A DNA stretch of 62,032 nt, taken from contig DATKDU010000108.1 in the NCBI GenBank assembly GCA_035512595.1, positions 1-62,032 on the forward strand, written 5' to 3'. The notes beneath the pieces were generated by a model. That model did not search any database. It was not told the origin of the DNA and saw only the letters and a program-made list of their open reading frames with translations. Positions 18,408-27,210 of this stretch are shown here, one piece after another. The position numbers and the translations under genes were made by a program. Source of the stretch: DATKDU01 sp035512595. Its GTDB lineage: Bacteria > Planctomycetota > Planctomycetia > Pirellulales > Pirellulaceae. Numbering within the stretch: the first letter of the stretch is position 1; each line of letters starts with the position of its first letter.

Positions 18408-19535
18408 CTACGACGCGAATTGGCCCGCCGCCGCTCCCACGAATTTCTGGTTGGCCTCGCGGATCTTCGCGGCTGCGTCGTCATACAGGAACGGCAGATA
18501 GGCGTAGCGCTTCCCGGCAGTGACGGGCGTCGCTTCATGTAGCAGCGAGCACGAAAAGACGACCGCACCGCCGGCCGGCGGCTGATACAGGTGTCGGCTG
18601 AATTCCGGGAACCGTAATAAGCCCCCTTCGTATTCCCCCGTGTTCAAATTCAGCGAAACGGCGAAGCGGCGGTGCGCCGTTCCCTTGGTCGTGTTGTCCC
18701 GGTGAGCGCGGAAGTGGCCGCTGGTTTCGCTCTCGTAGCAGGCCACCATATGCCGCTCGATGCGCGTGACGCGGAACTGAAACGCTTTGTAGATTTCCGG
18801 AATCAGCCGGTCGTGGATGCGGAACATGGCCTCGTTGCGCAGTGGCTCGTCTGTGATTTCCTGGTCGCGCCGCCGCTTGTGGCCGTAGTCGTGGACCTCG
18901 ACGGTGCGGCCATCGACCTCCCGCATGAAGCCCGATTCCCGGCCGCCGCGCTCGTCGTAGAAGTCGATCAGCCGGCGGCACAACGCGGGCTCGAAGATCC
19001 GCGGCACCACCAGCACGGGCGCCTGGACGCAGGCCCTGGCCGGCGGCGCCAGCGGCGGCAGGTTATCCAGGAGTTCAAGCAGCCGCGACGCGTGCGAGGC
19101 GGGATCGTCTTGAAAGGGAATTGCGGCAATCGTCCGCAGCCGCTCGTCCAGGACATACGTCACGCGGCGGTAGAAACTCAAATCGGTTGTAGGCGGATCG
19201 CTGGGAGCAGCGCCATACAGGCGGCTGACCGCGCCGTCGAAGTCCCAAAAGAAGCGGACACCGGGGAGCGACTCTCGCACCCTGGAGAGTTTCTCGTCGT
19301 CGGGGTCGGCTGTGACGCCGAAAAAGCAGACCTGCTCGTCGTCGAAGACCTCGCGCCGGCGGAGGATGTCGGCGAGGATCGTGCGCGCCGGTTCGGCGGC
19401 GGCCGAGCCAAAGAAGCAGAGCACGACATAGCGCCCGGCGATCGTATCGAAATGAAAGTTTGGATTGGTGGTGCAGGGGGCGGCAAACCAGGGGGCGGGT
19501 TCGCCGTAATTCAGGAGTTTTTTTGCGGTTGCCAT
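18408..19535 (-). CDS. Fusion of redoxin-like and 2OG-Fe(II) oxygenase domains
   Basis: This 375-residue protein starts at the ATG at 19535 (MATAKKLLNYGEPAPWF). Residues about 1-155 have a peroxiredoxin/redoxin layout (GEPAPWF..., VVLCFFGSAA, WDFDGAVSRLYG). The usual peroxidatic Cys position reads FFGSAAAEPA, so no classical peroxidase is expected. Residues about 180-365 form a prolyl-4-hydroxylase-like 2-oxoglutarate/Fe(II) oxygenase, with the HxD iron ligands in HRDNTTKG and a distal His in LLHEATPV. The product might hydroxylate or demodify a protein or small molecule in response to redox state; that is inference. It is divergent from panB. Confidence 0.75.
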   Translation of the reverse strand: MATAKKLLNYGEPAPWFAAPCTTNPNFHFDTIAGRYVVLCFFGSAAAEPARTILADILRRREVFDDEQVCFFGVTADPDDEKLSRVRESLPGVRFFWDFDGAVSRLYGAAPSDPPTTDLSFYRRVTYVLDERLRTIAAIPFQDDPASHASRLLELLDNLPPLAPPARACVQAPVLVVPRIFEPALCRRLIDFYDERGGRESGFMREVDGRTVEVHDYGHKRRRDQEITDEPLRNEAMFRIHDRLIPEIYKAFQFRVTRIERHMVACYESETSGHFRAHRDNTTKGTAHRRFAVSLNLNTGEYEGGLLRFPEFSRHLYQPPAGGAVVFSCSLLHEATPVTAGKRYAYLPFLYDDAAAKIREANQKFVGAAAGQFAS

Positions 19536-19740
19536 CGGACGGTTTTCCGGCGGAGCAAGTCGCGCCAGCGGTTGCAAAGACTAGTGGAATATAACAAGGG
19601 CCAGGCCGACGAGCATGGCCTCGAAGGCAACGACTTGGTCGCCAGAACCGATTGGAATTGCCTCCCAGTTTTTCCGGCCGGAAGGGCGGTGTCAACCGTC
19701 AACCGGCGGTCTGGCGACGCGATTCTCGACCCCTCCCACT

Positions 19741-19768
19741 CACTCTGCACTCTGCGCTCTGCACTACA
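19741..19768 (+). repeat. Heptanucleotide array CACTCTG
   Basis: CACTCTG, CACTCTG, CGCTCTG, CACTACA follow at exact seven-base spacing, 35 bases upstream of the panB start. It lies in the presumed leader or promoter region. Confidence 0.65.
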
Positions 19769-19802
19769 ATACGGATGTCCTTCCACCACCACGAGTCCTC
19801 CC

Positions 19803-20603
19803 ATGTCCAAACGTCCGTCCCGCATGACGGTCCCCGAGTTCGCCGCCCTCAAGCGGGCAGGTCGCAAGATCAGCATCCTCACGGCCTACGACTACCCCAC
19901 CGCGGCACTCGTCGATGCGGCCGGTGTCGAGGCGATCCTCGTCGGCGACAGCATGTCGATGGTCGTGCAAGGGCACGAGACGACCCTGCCGGTGACCCTC
20001 GACGAGATGATCTACCACGCCGAGATCGTCGGCCGGGCCGTCCAGCAGGCCCTGGTCATCGTCGATATGCCGTTCCCCACCTACCACCTCGGCATTCACA
20101 AGGCGATCGAAAATGCCGGCCGGATCCTCAAGGAGACGCGCTGCCAGGCGGTGAAGCTCGAAGGGGGCGTCGATCAGTCCGACGTGATCGCCGGCCTGGT
20201 CAGTGCGGGCATTCCCGTCATGGCCCACGTGGGGCTGCGGCCGCAAAGCGTCCACGCGATGGGGGGCTACAAAGTCCAGCGCGACGCCGCGCGGCTGAAT
20301 GCAGACGCCCAGGCGGCGCAAGATGCCGGCGCGTTTGCCGTCGTGCTGGAGTGCATTCCCTCGCCGATCGCGGCAGAGCTGACGTCCAAATTGAGCATTC
20401 CCACGATCGGCATCGGCGCAGGCGCTAGTTGCGACGGCCAGGTCCTCGTGCTGCACGATCTCCTCGGCCTGACCAGCGGCTACGTCCCCAAGTTCGTGCG
20501 GCAGTACGCGGACCTGAGGAGCATCATCACGAACGCCGTGACGCGCTATCGCGACGACGTCCGCGACGGGACGTTTCCGGGGAAGGGGGAGGAGTTTGCC
20601 TAA
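19803..20603 (+). CDS. panB: 3-methyl-2-oxobutanoate hydroxymethyltransferase
   Basis: This 266-residue enzyme makes ketopantoate from alpha-ketoisovalerate and methylenetetrahydrofolate, the first step towards pantothenate and CoA. The characteristic blocks LTAYDYPTAALVDAAGVEAI, VGDSMSMVVQGHETT, the KLEGG motif and GIGAGASCDGQVLV are intact, with length normal for the family. The ATG at 19803 matches the usual MSKR-like start. The downstream deacetylase starts 51 bases later on the same strand. coaD, a later step of the same CoA route, is about 4 kb away on the other strand. Confidence 0.92.
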   Translation: MSKRPSRMTVPEFAALKRAGRKISILTAYDYPTAALVDAAGVEAILVGDSMSMVVQGHETTLPVTLDEMIYHAEIVGRAVQQALVIVDMPFPTYHLGIHKAIENAGRILKETRCQAVKLEGGVDQSDVIAGLVSAGIPVMAHVGLRPQSVHAMGGYKVQRDAARLNADAQAAQDAGAFAVVLECIPSPIAAELTSKLSIPTIGIGAGASCDGQVLVLHDLLGLTSGYVPKFVRQYADLRSIITNAVTRYRDDVRDGTFPGKGEEFA

Positions 20604-20654
20604 GTGGTGATGCCCTAGGCGCCTCGAAAATCGAAACTGTGCCACTACCAATTC

Positions 20655-21395
20655 ATGAGTTCACAACAAGACTATCAACAACTCGACGTCATTGCCGTTG
20701 GCGCTCACCCGGACGATGTCGAAATCGCCTGCGGCGGCACGCTCGCCCAACTTGTGAAGCAGGGCTACCAGATCGGCATCATCGACTTGACCGACGGTGA
20801 GCCGACGCCCGGATCGACGGGACGCGACCAGCGGCTGGTGGAGGCCAAGAAAGCGGCCGAGACGCTGGGCGTACAAATGCGCGTGACGCTGGAGCTGCCC
20901 AATCGACGGCTGTTCGATTCGTTCGAAAGCCGCGTGGCACTGGCCAAGGAGTTTCGCAAGTATCGGCCCAAGATCGTCATCGGCTTTGGGGACAAGACAC
21001 CGATGGCATCCCCCGATCACTGGCAGGCGATGCAAATCACCGACGCGGCCGTCTTCTACTCGCGGCTGACGAAGTGGGACGAGCACTTTGACGGACTGCC
21101 GGTCCATCCGATCCAAGCGCAGCTCTATTTCCGCCTGGCCTTCGAGCCGCAGACGCTCGGCGGCTATCCCAGCCAGTTCACGGTCGATATTTCGGACACG
21201 CTGGAGCAGAAACTCGACTCCGTCCGCTGCTACGCCTCACAGTTTCCTCCCGCGAAGGAGCACGTCTTCGACCGCATTCGCGGGATGGCGCTCCTCACCG
21301 GCGCCGCCAGCGGCTTTCACGCTGGCGAGACGTTCGTCGCGACAAGGCCGCTGGGAAGCCAGGATTTGGTGAAGACGGTGCTGCCGCGAACGTAG
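20655..21395 (+). CDS. bshB1: PIG-L family deacetylase, BshB1-like
   Basis: This 246-residue zinc-dependent N-acetylglucosamine deacetylase family member has the AHPDD metal motif (GAHPDDVEIACGGTL, residues about 16-30) and the PSDHW-like block ASPDHWQAM supplying the third ligand. Its length and the C-terminal GFHAGETFV are like bacillithiol-pathway BshB1 enzymes, which deacetylate GlcNAc-malate. bshA and bshC are not in the window, so the exact substrate is inferred. The TAG stop overlaps the first base of the intergenic palindrome at 21395. Confidence 0.8.
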   Translation: MSSQQDYQQLDVIAVGAHPDDVEIACGGTLAQLVKQGYQIGIIDLTDGEPTPGSTGRDQRLVEAKKAAETLGVQMRVTLELPNRRLFDSFESRVALAKEFRKYRPKIVIGFGDKTPMASPDHWQAMQITDAAVFYSRLTKWDEHFDGLPVHPIQAQLYFRLAFEPQTLGGYPSQFTVDISDTLEQKLDSVRCYASQFPPAKEHVFDRIRGMALLTGAASGFHAGETFVATRPLGSQDLVKTVLPRT

Positions 21396-21415
21396 GACAG
21401 GTTTTCAACCTGTCC
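21395..21415. repeat. REP-like palindrome GGACAGGTT..AACCTGTCC
   Basis: A perfect palindrome with the foot GTAG directly preceding it (the TAG being the stop of the deacetylase gene) and CCTAG following. It is the intergenic form of the element found in acnA. Confidence 0.8.
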
Positions 21416-21466
21416 TAGGTCGATGGCAAAGTTGCGCCGTCGCAAATTGAACAGCGAGACATTGCC

Positions 21467-21766
21467 CTAGATCGAATTCCGAGCGTAATAGACATGCTTT
21501 CCTCGAGACTCCCAATAATTCTCGAGGCAACGTTGAACCGTTGCACTTACCTCAATGTTTGACAATGGTCCGCTGCACGTTCCCTCTTCCCACCAGTCTT
21601 CATCTTTTCTATCCACGCATGTGGCCATCCGTTCTGAATCCTCAACCAGGTGAAACTGCCAAGACACCCCTCTCGCATGGAAAAACCATGAAAAGTGGCC
21701 CATCGACCCGGAGACTTGGCTGATTCCAGCGAAGTTGTCGAAGATTTTGGTTTCGATCGGTGGCAT
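21467..21766 (-). CDS. Hypothetical protein, 99 residues
   Basis: Starting at the ATG at 21766 (MPPIETKIFDNF), the product is a small acidic, aromatic-rich soluble protein (SMGHFSWFFHARGVSWQF, EDWWEEGTC). No family was recognised. The upstream frame to 21811 begins with TTG inside a REP-like palindrome and is rejected. It is flanked by repeats on both sides and shares its strand with the next small unknown, which argues for recently shuffled accessory DNA. A toxin/immunity role cannot be excluded, but there is no direct evidence. Confidence 0.5.
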   Translation of the reverse strand: MPPIETKIFDNFAGISQVSGSMGHFSWFFHARGVSWQFHLVEDSERMATCVDRKDEDWWEEGTCSGPLSNIEVSATVQRCLENYWESRGKHVYYARNSI

Positions 21767-21798
21767 CGCGAAATTGTAGCCGCGACATACGCACTCAT

Positions 21799-21851
21799 GA
21801 CAGGTTTTCAACCTGTCCTGTTCCTTTTTTGGACAGGTTACAAACCTGTCC
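21799..21851. repeat. REPIN-like palindrome pair
   Basis: Two GACAGGTT..AACCTGTCC palindromes (21799-21818 and 21831-21851) flank a T-rich spacer and end in CTAC. The spacer holds TTTTTT, so this could also end transcription of either neighbouring gene. Confidence 0.8.
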
Positions 21852-22171
21852 TACGTTCGACGCCCGCGGCCCGCCTTCGGCCTGGCGGCACGCCGCTTCA
21901 CACGAACCCATCCCGATTCGTAGCTGATCAGCAGACCGTGATACTCCCAGCGGCCGTTTTTCTGTCTGAACTTGCAACGGATCCAAGCCCCACCCCAGGC
22001 GTCGATTTCGCAAACTCGCAAGGAGCGGCGTCGGGCAAGGAGCAGCTTATAGAGTTGCCGCGTATCGCGATGAAGGCCTACGCCCGGTCGCATGTACTCC
22101 TGGGGAAAGTGGACGAGGCGAACCCGATCCCCGACCTTTAGCTTGCGAATTGGAGGACAAATGGAATCCAT
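21851..22171 (-). CDS. Small basic conserved-type hypothetical protein
   Basis: This 106-residue protein (MDSICPPIRKLKVGDRVRLV) has an SH3-like beta start KVGDRVRLVHFP, followed by a Tyr/Arg segment (HRDTRQLYKLLLARRRSLRV) and CEIDAWGGAWIRCKF...WEYHGLLISYESGWVRV. This order is familiar from small planctomycete proteins of unknown function. GGGAG ten bases before the ATG serves as ribosome site. The C-terminal tail is Arg-rich and ends against the REPIN-like pair at 21799-21851. A nucleic-acid-binding role is possible. Confidence 0.6.
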   Translation of the reverse strand: MDSICPPIRKLKVGDRVRLVHFPQEYMRPGVGLHRDTRQLYKLLLARRRSLRVCEIDAWGGAWIRCKFRQKNGRWEYHGLLISYESGWVRVKRRAARPKAGRGRRT

Positions 22172-22194
22172 GACCCGTTAACTCCCGATCCTTA

Positions 22195-22246
22195 GGACAC
22201 ATCTCACCCTGTCCTGTTCGCTTCTGGACAGGTTACAAACCTGTCC
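22195..22246. repeat. REPIN-like palindrome pair, first half eroded
   Basis: A degraded copy (GGACAC...CCCTGTCC) followed by an intact palindrome at 22226-22246 and CTACGTAG. It lies just upstream of xylB, within its expected promoter region. Confidence 0.7.
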
Positions 22247-22268
22247 TACGTAGGTACAATCCCGCCCT

Positions 22269-23789
22269 ATGAGCTACTACCTCGGCATTGACATCGGCAC
22301 GTCCGGCACCAAGACGCTGGTCATCAACGACAAGGGAAAAATCCTCGCTGAGGCGACGGAGAATTACCCGTGCTACTTCCCCAAGCCCCTGTGGAGCGAG
22401 CAGGACCCGGAGGACTGGTGGCAGGCGACCGTCGCCACGGTGCGGCAGGTGGTGAAGAAAGCCAGGCTCAAGGCGGCCGACGTGAAGGCGATCGGCCTGT
22501 CGGGGCAGATGCACGGCTCGGTCTTTCTCGACAAGCGGAACAAGGTGATCCGCAAGGCGCTCCTCTGGAACGACCAGCGGACGGCGGCTGAGTGTAACGA
22601 GATCGAAGAGCGGGCCGGCGGGCGCGACGCGCTGATCAAGATGGTCGCCAACCCGGCACTCACGGGCTTTACCGCGCCGAAAATCCTCTGGCTCCGCAAT
22701 CACGAGCCGAAGCATTTCGAGAAGACCGTCAAGGTGCTGCTCCCCAAGGACGACGTCCGCCGGCGGATGACCGGCGAGTTTGCCACCGACGTCAGCGACG
22801 CCAGCGGCATGCTGCTGCTCGACGTCGCCAAACGCAACTGGTCCAAGGAGCTGCTCTCCAAACTTCAGCTCGATGAATCCCTATTCGGCAAATGCTACGA
22901 ATCGGAAGAAGTCACGGGCAAGCTGACCAAAGAAGCGGCTGCCGCGATGGGGCTCTCGACCGACTGCGTGGTAGTCGGCGGCGCCGGAGACTGCGCCGCC
23001 AACGGCATTGGCACCGGGGTCGTCACCAGCGGCACGCTCTCCACGTCGATTGGCACCAGCGGCATCATGTTCGTCCACAGCGACGAGGTGCAGATCGATC
23101 CAGCCGGCCGGCTGCACACCTTCTGCCACGCGGTCCACGGCAAATGGCACATGATGGGCGTCAGTCTGACCGGCGGCGGGGCCCTCCAGTGGTTTACTGA
23201 GAAAATCTGCGACGGCCTCGGCAAGGGGAAGGACCAGCGCTACAAGCAGCTCACGGCCGAGGCGGAGGAAGTTCCCGCCGGAAGCGAGGGGCTGTTCTTC
23301 TTGCCGTATCTGGCCGGCGAGCGGACGCCGCACGCCGATCCGCACGCCCGCGGCTGTTTCATCGGCCTGACCCTCAAGCACGGCCGCGGTCATTTAACCC
23401 GCGCGGTGATGGAAGGGGTCGCGTACGCGATGCGCGACAGTCTGGCGATCATCCGCGAACTGGGCGTCCCCGTGAAGCAAATCCGGGCCAGCGGCGGCGG
23501 CAGCAAGAACCCGCTATGGCGGCAGATCCAGGCCGATGCCTTCGGCCAAGACGTGGTGACGATCAATGCCGAGCAGGGGCCGGCGTACGGGGTGGCTCTA
23601 TTGGCCGCTGTCGGGGCGGGCGCATTCAAGAACGTCGAGGAAGCGTGTGCCGCCACGATCCGCGTCGTCAGCAAGACGCCCCTCATCAAGAAAGCGTCGA
23701 AAGTCTACGACGCCGGCTTTCCGATCTACCAGCAGCTTTACCGGTCGCTCAAGGGGGATTTTGCAGCAATCGGGAGAATGGACGTCTAG
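22269..23789 (+). CDS. xylB: Xylulokinase
   Basis: This 506-residue FGGY-family sugar kinase phosphorylates D-xylulose to xylulose 5-phosphate, feeding the pentose phosphate pathway with transketolase (tkt, about 7 kb away). It has the N-terminal phosphate loop GIDIGTSGTKTL, the GLSGQMHG motif, WNDQRTAAECNEI, and the C-terminal FGGY signature region GGGSKNPLWRQIQADAFGQD. Length is normal. The start ATG is at 22269, three bases after the GCCCT leader and without a clear Shine-Dalgarno. Its TAG stop overlaps the convergent coaD stop. Confidence 0.92.
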   Translation: MSYYLGIDIGTSGTKTLVINDKGKILAEATENYPCYFPKPLWSEQDPEDWWQATVATVRQVVKKARLKAADVKAIGLSGQMHGSVFLDKRNKVIRKALLWNDQRTAAECNEIEERAGGRDALIKMVANPALTGFTAPKILWLRNHEPKHFEKTVKVLLPKDDVRRRMTGEFATDVSDASGMLLLDVAKRNWSKELLSKLQLDESLFGKCYESEEVTGKLTKEAAAAMGLSTDCVVVGGAGDCAANGIGTGVVTSGTLSTSIGTSGIMFVHSDEVQIDPAGRLHTFCHAVHGKWHMMGVSLTGGGALQWFTEKICDGLGKGKDQRYKQLTAEAEEVPAGSEGLFFLPYLAGERTPHADPHARGCFIGLTLKHGRGHLTRAVMEGVAYAMRDSLAIIRELGVPVKQIRASGGGSKNPLWRQIQADAFGQDVVTINAEQGPAYGVALLAAVGAGAFKNVEEACAATIRVVSKTPLIKKASKVYDAGFPIYQQLYRSLKGDFAAIGRMDV

Positions 23790-24298
23790 CCCCGCTCCCG
23801 CTCCGCAATCTTCTTCCTGAGGAGCGGAATAATCTCCCGCGGCACAAAGCGGGCGAGGATCTCGTCGGTCGTCAGCGGCGTGATCTGCTTGATCAGCGAG
23901 CTGGAGACGTGGGAGAACTCTTCGTCGGCCATGAGGAAGACGGTCTCGATGCCCGGGTCGAGATGCCGGTTGGCCATCGTCATCGTGAACTCGACCGCCA
24001 GGTCGGTGAGCGGGCGGACGCCGCGGATCATGACCCGCGCGCCGCATTCCCGCACAAAGGTCACCGCCAGGCCGGCAAACGACTTGACTTCCACATTCGG
24101 CAGCGACTGGACCGCCCGTTTGACCAGTTCCACCCGCTCCTCCGGGGAAAACAGCGGCGGCTTTTCCAGGTTGATGCCAATGCCGACGACCAACTGGTCC
24201 ACCAGTCGGCTGCTGCGCTGGATGACGCTGAGGTGTCCCAGCGTGATCGGATCGAACGAGCCGGTGTAGACGGCAATGCGCGAGTCGGACATGGTCAT
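23786..24298 (-). CDS. coaD: Phosphopantetheine adenylyltransferase
   Basis: This 170-residue enzyme transfers AMP from ATP to 4'-phosphopantetheine, the penultimate step of CoA synthesis. The TGSFDPITLGHL motif with the conserved T/HxGH nucleotide-binding residues and the SSSLIKQI C-terminal signature are intact. An ATG pair at 24298 and 24292 offers two starts; upstream AGGCGGG favours 24298. The stop shares four bases (CTAG, 23786-23789) with the xylB stop. Confidence 0.92.
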   Translation of the reverse strand: MTMSDSRIAVYTGSFDPITLGHLSVIQRSSRLVDQLVVGIGINLEKPPLFSPEERVELVKRAVQSLPNVEVKSFAGLAVTFVRECGARVMIRGVRPLTDLAVEFTMTMANRHLDPGIETVFLMADEEFSHVSSSLIKQITPLTTDEILARFVPREIIPLLRKKIAERERG

Positions 24299-24335
24299 GG
24301 TCAATCCCGCCTGGGGTTGGAAAAGTGCATCTCGT

Positions 24336-25046
24336 TCAGGTGCCAACGATCTGGGCCATCTCGGGCGGTTCAAACAGGGGATCGAGAGCGGAGCGGCGGA
24401 GGTAGAGAAGGCCGCCGAGGTAAAACGCTCCCTTCGCCACCTGACAGATGAAAAAAATGCACGTCATTCCCCACAGCACGATCGTCATGACCATCTCGCC
24501 CAGTTCGGGTGCATTCGCCGCGGTGGCGTTCTGATCGTCGAGCATTTGGCCGAATCTGCGCATCGGTTCGGCAACCTCCGCTAAGACAAAGCCCTGAACG
24601 ACCGAATCACAAACTTCGAAGAGTAGTGCGACCGCCATCGTCGCCACCAGCAGCTTTCGCGCTGCTGGTTTGCCTCCCAGGCATCCCACTCCTCCGACGA
24701 CCAGACACGCCGTGAGTGCCATCCGGGCCAGTGCCAGCGGCAGGAGGGCGGGAAAAAAACGGTCTTCGACGGCGGACAGTTCCTGTTCGAGATTTTCCTC
24801 CAAATTGTCCAACTCGGCGGGTCCCGGCTCCGATGACTGCATGCGCATCACCGTGTCCAGCGGATCGCCCACCGTCAGTGTTGCCATCGCGTAGAGCGAA
24901 TGTAAAAATCCGGTCCCCCCCAACGCAATCGCAATCACACAAATGGTGACGAACCATCCCGGCCGGCGACGAGGGTGCGCTGGGGCAACGGACCCTGCAA
25001 AGAGGGACGGAGGCCGGTAGGGATCGGTCGGGCTCTGGTTGGGCAT
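24336..25046 (-). CDS. Multi-pass membrane protein of unknown function
   Basis: This 236-residue protein starts MPNQSPTDPYRPPS, the DPYRPP motif typical of a large set of planctomycete membrane proteins. Membrane helices are predicted at about residues 31-53, 100-122, 128-150 and 190-218, with an acidic extracytoplasmic loop (LDNLEENLEQELSAVEDR) between the first two. No catalytic motif is seen. It ends 37 bases upstream of coaD on the same strand, so co-transcription is possible. Confidence 0.65.
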   Translation of the reverse strand: MPNQSPTDPYRPPSLFAGSVAPAHPRRRPGWFVTICVIAIALGGTGFLHSLYAMATLTVGDPLDTVMRMQSSEPGPAELDNLEENLEQELSAVEDRFFPALLPLALARMALTACLVVGGVGCLGGKPAARKLLVATMAVALLFEVCDSVVQGFVLAEVAEPMRRFGQMLDDQNATAANAPELGEMVMTIVLWGMTCIFFICQVAKGAFYLGGLLYLRRSALDPLFEPPEMAQIVGT

Positions 25047-25100
25047 GCGATAGGGGAACAGGGGTCAGGCAGAGGGATCAGAGGTCTGAGGCGCCCCAGC

Positions 25101-26819
25101 TTACTCCGTCCGCCCGATGCAGACGAGGCACATGTCGTCGTTCTGCGGAGCGCGGCCCAGGAACTGGCGCACGTCCTCGATCACGAACGATCCGAGCAAG
25201 CCGGGGTTGGCCCCCTTCTCCGCGACGTGCTGCCGCAGCCGCTCGATCGAGTAGAACGCGCCAGCCAGGTCGGTGGCCTCGTTGATCCCATCGGTGTACA
25301 GCGTCAGCGTCTCGCCCGGCGCCAGGCCGATCTCGGTCTGATGGTAGGTGATCCCGCTGGTGATGCCGAGCGGAATGCCGGCGAGCTCTTCGCCGGGCTG
25401 CTCGACCAGGCCGCTGGTGCGCCGCCAAAGCGGCGCCATGTGTCCGGCGTTGACGATGACCGCCGTGTGCGATTTCGGGTCGAGCACGACGCAGATGAGC
25501 GTCACGAAGCGCTGGATGTTGAGATGCGCCAGGCGTTCGTTGAGATGGGTGACGGCATCGGCCGGCGTCGGTTCGGTATAGAGAGCATTCCGCGTCTCGG
25601 CCGAGAGCTTGGCCATGAGGAGTGCCGCCGCCACGCCATGACCGACCACATCGGCAACGACGACCGCCAGGCGGCCGTCGGCCAGCGGGAGGTAATCGAA
25701 ATAATCGCCGCCGACCTGCTCGGCCGGCTCGTAGTAGTCGTAGAATTCGTAGCCCGCCAGGTCGGGAGTGCGATCGGGGAGGAAGCCGCGCTGCACGTCG
25801 CGGGCGACCTGCATGTCCCGCTGCACTTCCTTCTGGCGGAGCAACGCTTCGTGCAGTTGCGCTTTCTCGATCGCATTGGCCGCTTGCGTGGCCGTGGTCA
25901 CCAGGAGCTCGAGGTCTTCCGCCTGGAACCGCTGCCGCTGGTTGAGCGTGTCGATTTGCAGGGCGCCCAGGGCGTTTCCCTCGCTGTCCAGCAGCGGGGC
26001 GCACATCATCGAGCGGATGCGAAAGTCGGCAATCGACTGGCTGAGCTCGAAGCGGTCGTCGTTGGCGGCGTCCGCGGAGAGGATCGCCTCCTTGGACTCC
26101 ATCACCTTGCGGATGATCGTGCGGCTGATGCGAACCGTGTCGGCGGCATCGTCGCGCCGCAGCCGCACCCACCGCGGCACCAGCCGCCCTTCCGGCGTCT
26201 GGAGCACGATGAAGCCCCGATCGGCCTGCCGAAAAATCTTGAACAGGCTCGCCAGCACCTGCGGCAAGACATCGTCGAGCGACAGCGCCCGGCCCAGGCT
26301 TTGCATGATCTCCATCATCGCCGCCAGCTTCACCTCGGGGCTGGCCACCAGCGCCGCCCCGCGGCTGGAGCTCATGTCCACCGGCACTGACTTGAGGATC
26401 GTCGAACCAAAGGGGGTCGCCTCATCCTCGAACATTTCGGCGCCGACCCCCTCCCCCGTCCCTTCGAGCATCGGCACCGTCTTTCCACCGGAGCTGGTCT
26501 GGGGAACCGGACGCTCGTGCTGGTAGGTAAAGCTGACCTCACAGATTTTGATCACATCGCCGGGCGCGAGCTTGTGCAGCGTCCGCGGCGGAAGCCACTG
26601 CACATCGCTATTGAGAAACGTGTGGTTGCGGCTCCCCAAGTCCTCGATGGCGTAATCACTACCCTGGCGCACGAGCCGCGCGTGCTTGCGGCTGACGGCG
26701 GGCACGTCCCGAATGGGGATCTGGCAATCGTGCGGGTCGCGTCCCAACAGGTACTCGTCCTCGGTCAGGTCAAACCGAGAGCCAGTCATTGGTCCTGTGT
26801 TGGCGAGCAGGTAATACAT
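25101..26819 (-). CDS. FHA-GAF-PP2C (SpoIIE/RsbU-type) phosphatase
   Basis: This 572-residue cytoplasmic signalling protein has three domains. A forkhead-associated domain (residues about 1-105; LLGRDP, SRKHARLV, EDLGSRNHT) binds phosphothreonine. A GAF sensor is at about residues 170-330. A PP2C-type Ser/Thr phosphatase of the SpoIIE/RsbU class lies at about 350-570, with acidic metal residues in GGDYFDYLPL, VADVVGHGVAA and the final DDMCLVCIGR. Such proteins dephosphorylate anti-anti-sigma factors to control stress responses. No anti-sigma partner is adjacent. Confidence 0.88.
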   Translation of the reverse strand: MYYLLANTGPMTGSRFDLTEDEYLLGRDPHDCQIPIRDVPAVSRKHARLVRQGSDYAIEDLGSRNHTFLNSDVQWLPPRTLHKLAPGDVIKICEVSFTYQHERPVPQTSSGGKTVPMLEGTGEGVGAEMFEDEATPFGSTILKSVPVDMSSSRGAALVASPEVKLAAMMEIMQSLGRALSLDDVLPQVLASLFKIFRQADRGFIVLQTPEGRLVPRWVRLRRDDAADTVRISRTIIRKVMESKEAILSADAANDDRFELSQSIADFRIRSMMCAPLLDSEGNALGALQIDTLNQRQRFQAEDLELLVTTATQAANAIEKAQLHEALLRQKEVQRDMQVARDVQRGFLPDRTPDLAGYEFYDYYEPAEQVGGDYFDYLPLADGRLAVVVADVVGHGVAAALLMAKLSAETRNALYTEPTPADAVTHLNERLAHLNIQRFVTLICVVLDPKSHTAVIVNAGHMAPLWRRTSGLVEQPGEELAGIPLGITSGITYHQTEIGLAPGETLTLYTDGINEATDLAGAFYSIERLRQHVAEKGANPGLLGSFVIEDVRQFLGRAPQNDDMCLVCIGRTE

Positions 26820-27210
26820 GGTCGGACTTCAATTCTTCCAGCAGCGCCGCCAGATCGGGTAGGGTGGATCAACCATAAGCGGCGCCGCGGACCCTCGATT
26901 CTACGACGTGCCAACGGGAATCGTCAATTTCGGTCCCAGGCCCGGGCAGACCGTGGCGGCGTCTGGGCAGCAATTCGTCCCTAATTCAAGCCAGTCGGAC
27001 TTCCGGCGGCCCCTAAATTCGTTACACGCCGCAATACACTGCGCAAAATCAACTCGGCCTGCTCTCCACCTGCCGGCTGCAGATTTCGCCTTTGCCGTTG
27101 CTTCGTCAGCGACCTAAGTTTGCAGTACCAACCGTTCCTGCGGGGCTGTCCCTATCCGGTTCGCCCACCTACCGCGCTGATCGGACAAAAGCAACCCAGT
27201 CGAGCTGCCC
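26820..27210. other. Intergenic region between divergent signalling genes
   Basis: About 390 bases separate the FHA-PP2C phosphatase (minus) from the GGDEF protein (plus). I see no gene and no strong promoter or hairpin. Both promoters would be expected here. Confidence 0.45.

Noticed and set aside
18672..19802. Upstream extension of the panB frame to 18672
   Set aside because: It runs antisense to the redoxin/oxygenase gene and through a heptanucleotide array; the real PanB N-terminus starts at 19803.
24975..26390. 471-codon plus-strand frame opposite the FHA-PP2C gene
   Set aside because: The minus-strand frame has clear FHA, GAF and PP2C motifs; the plus-strand one has none and is caused by GC-rich codon usage.
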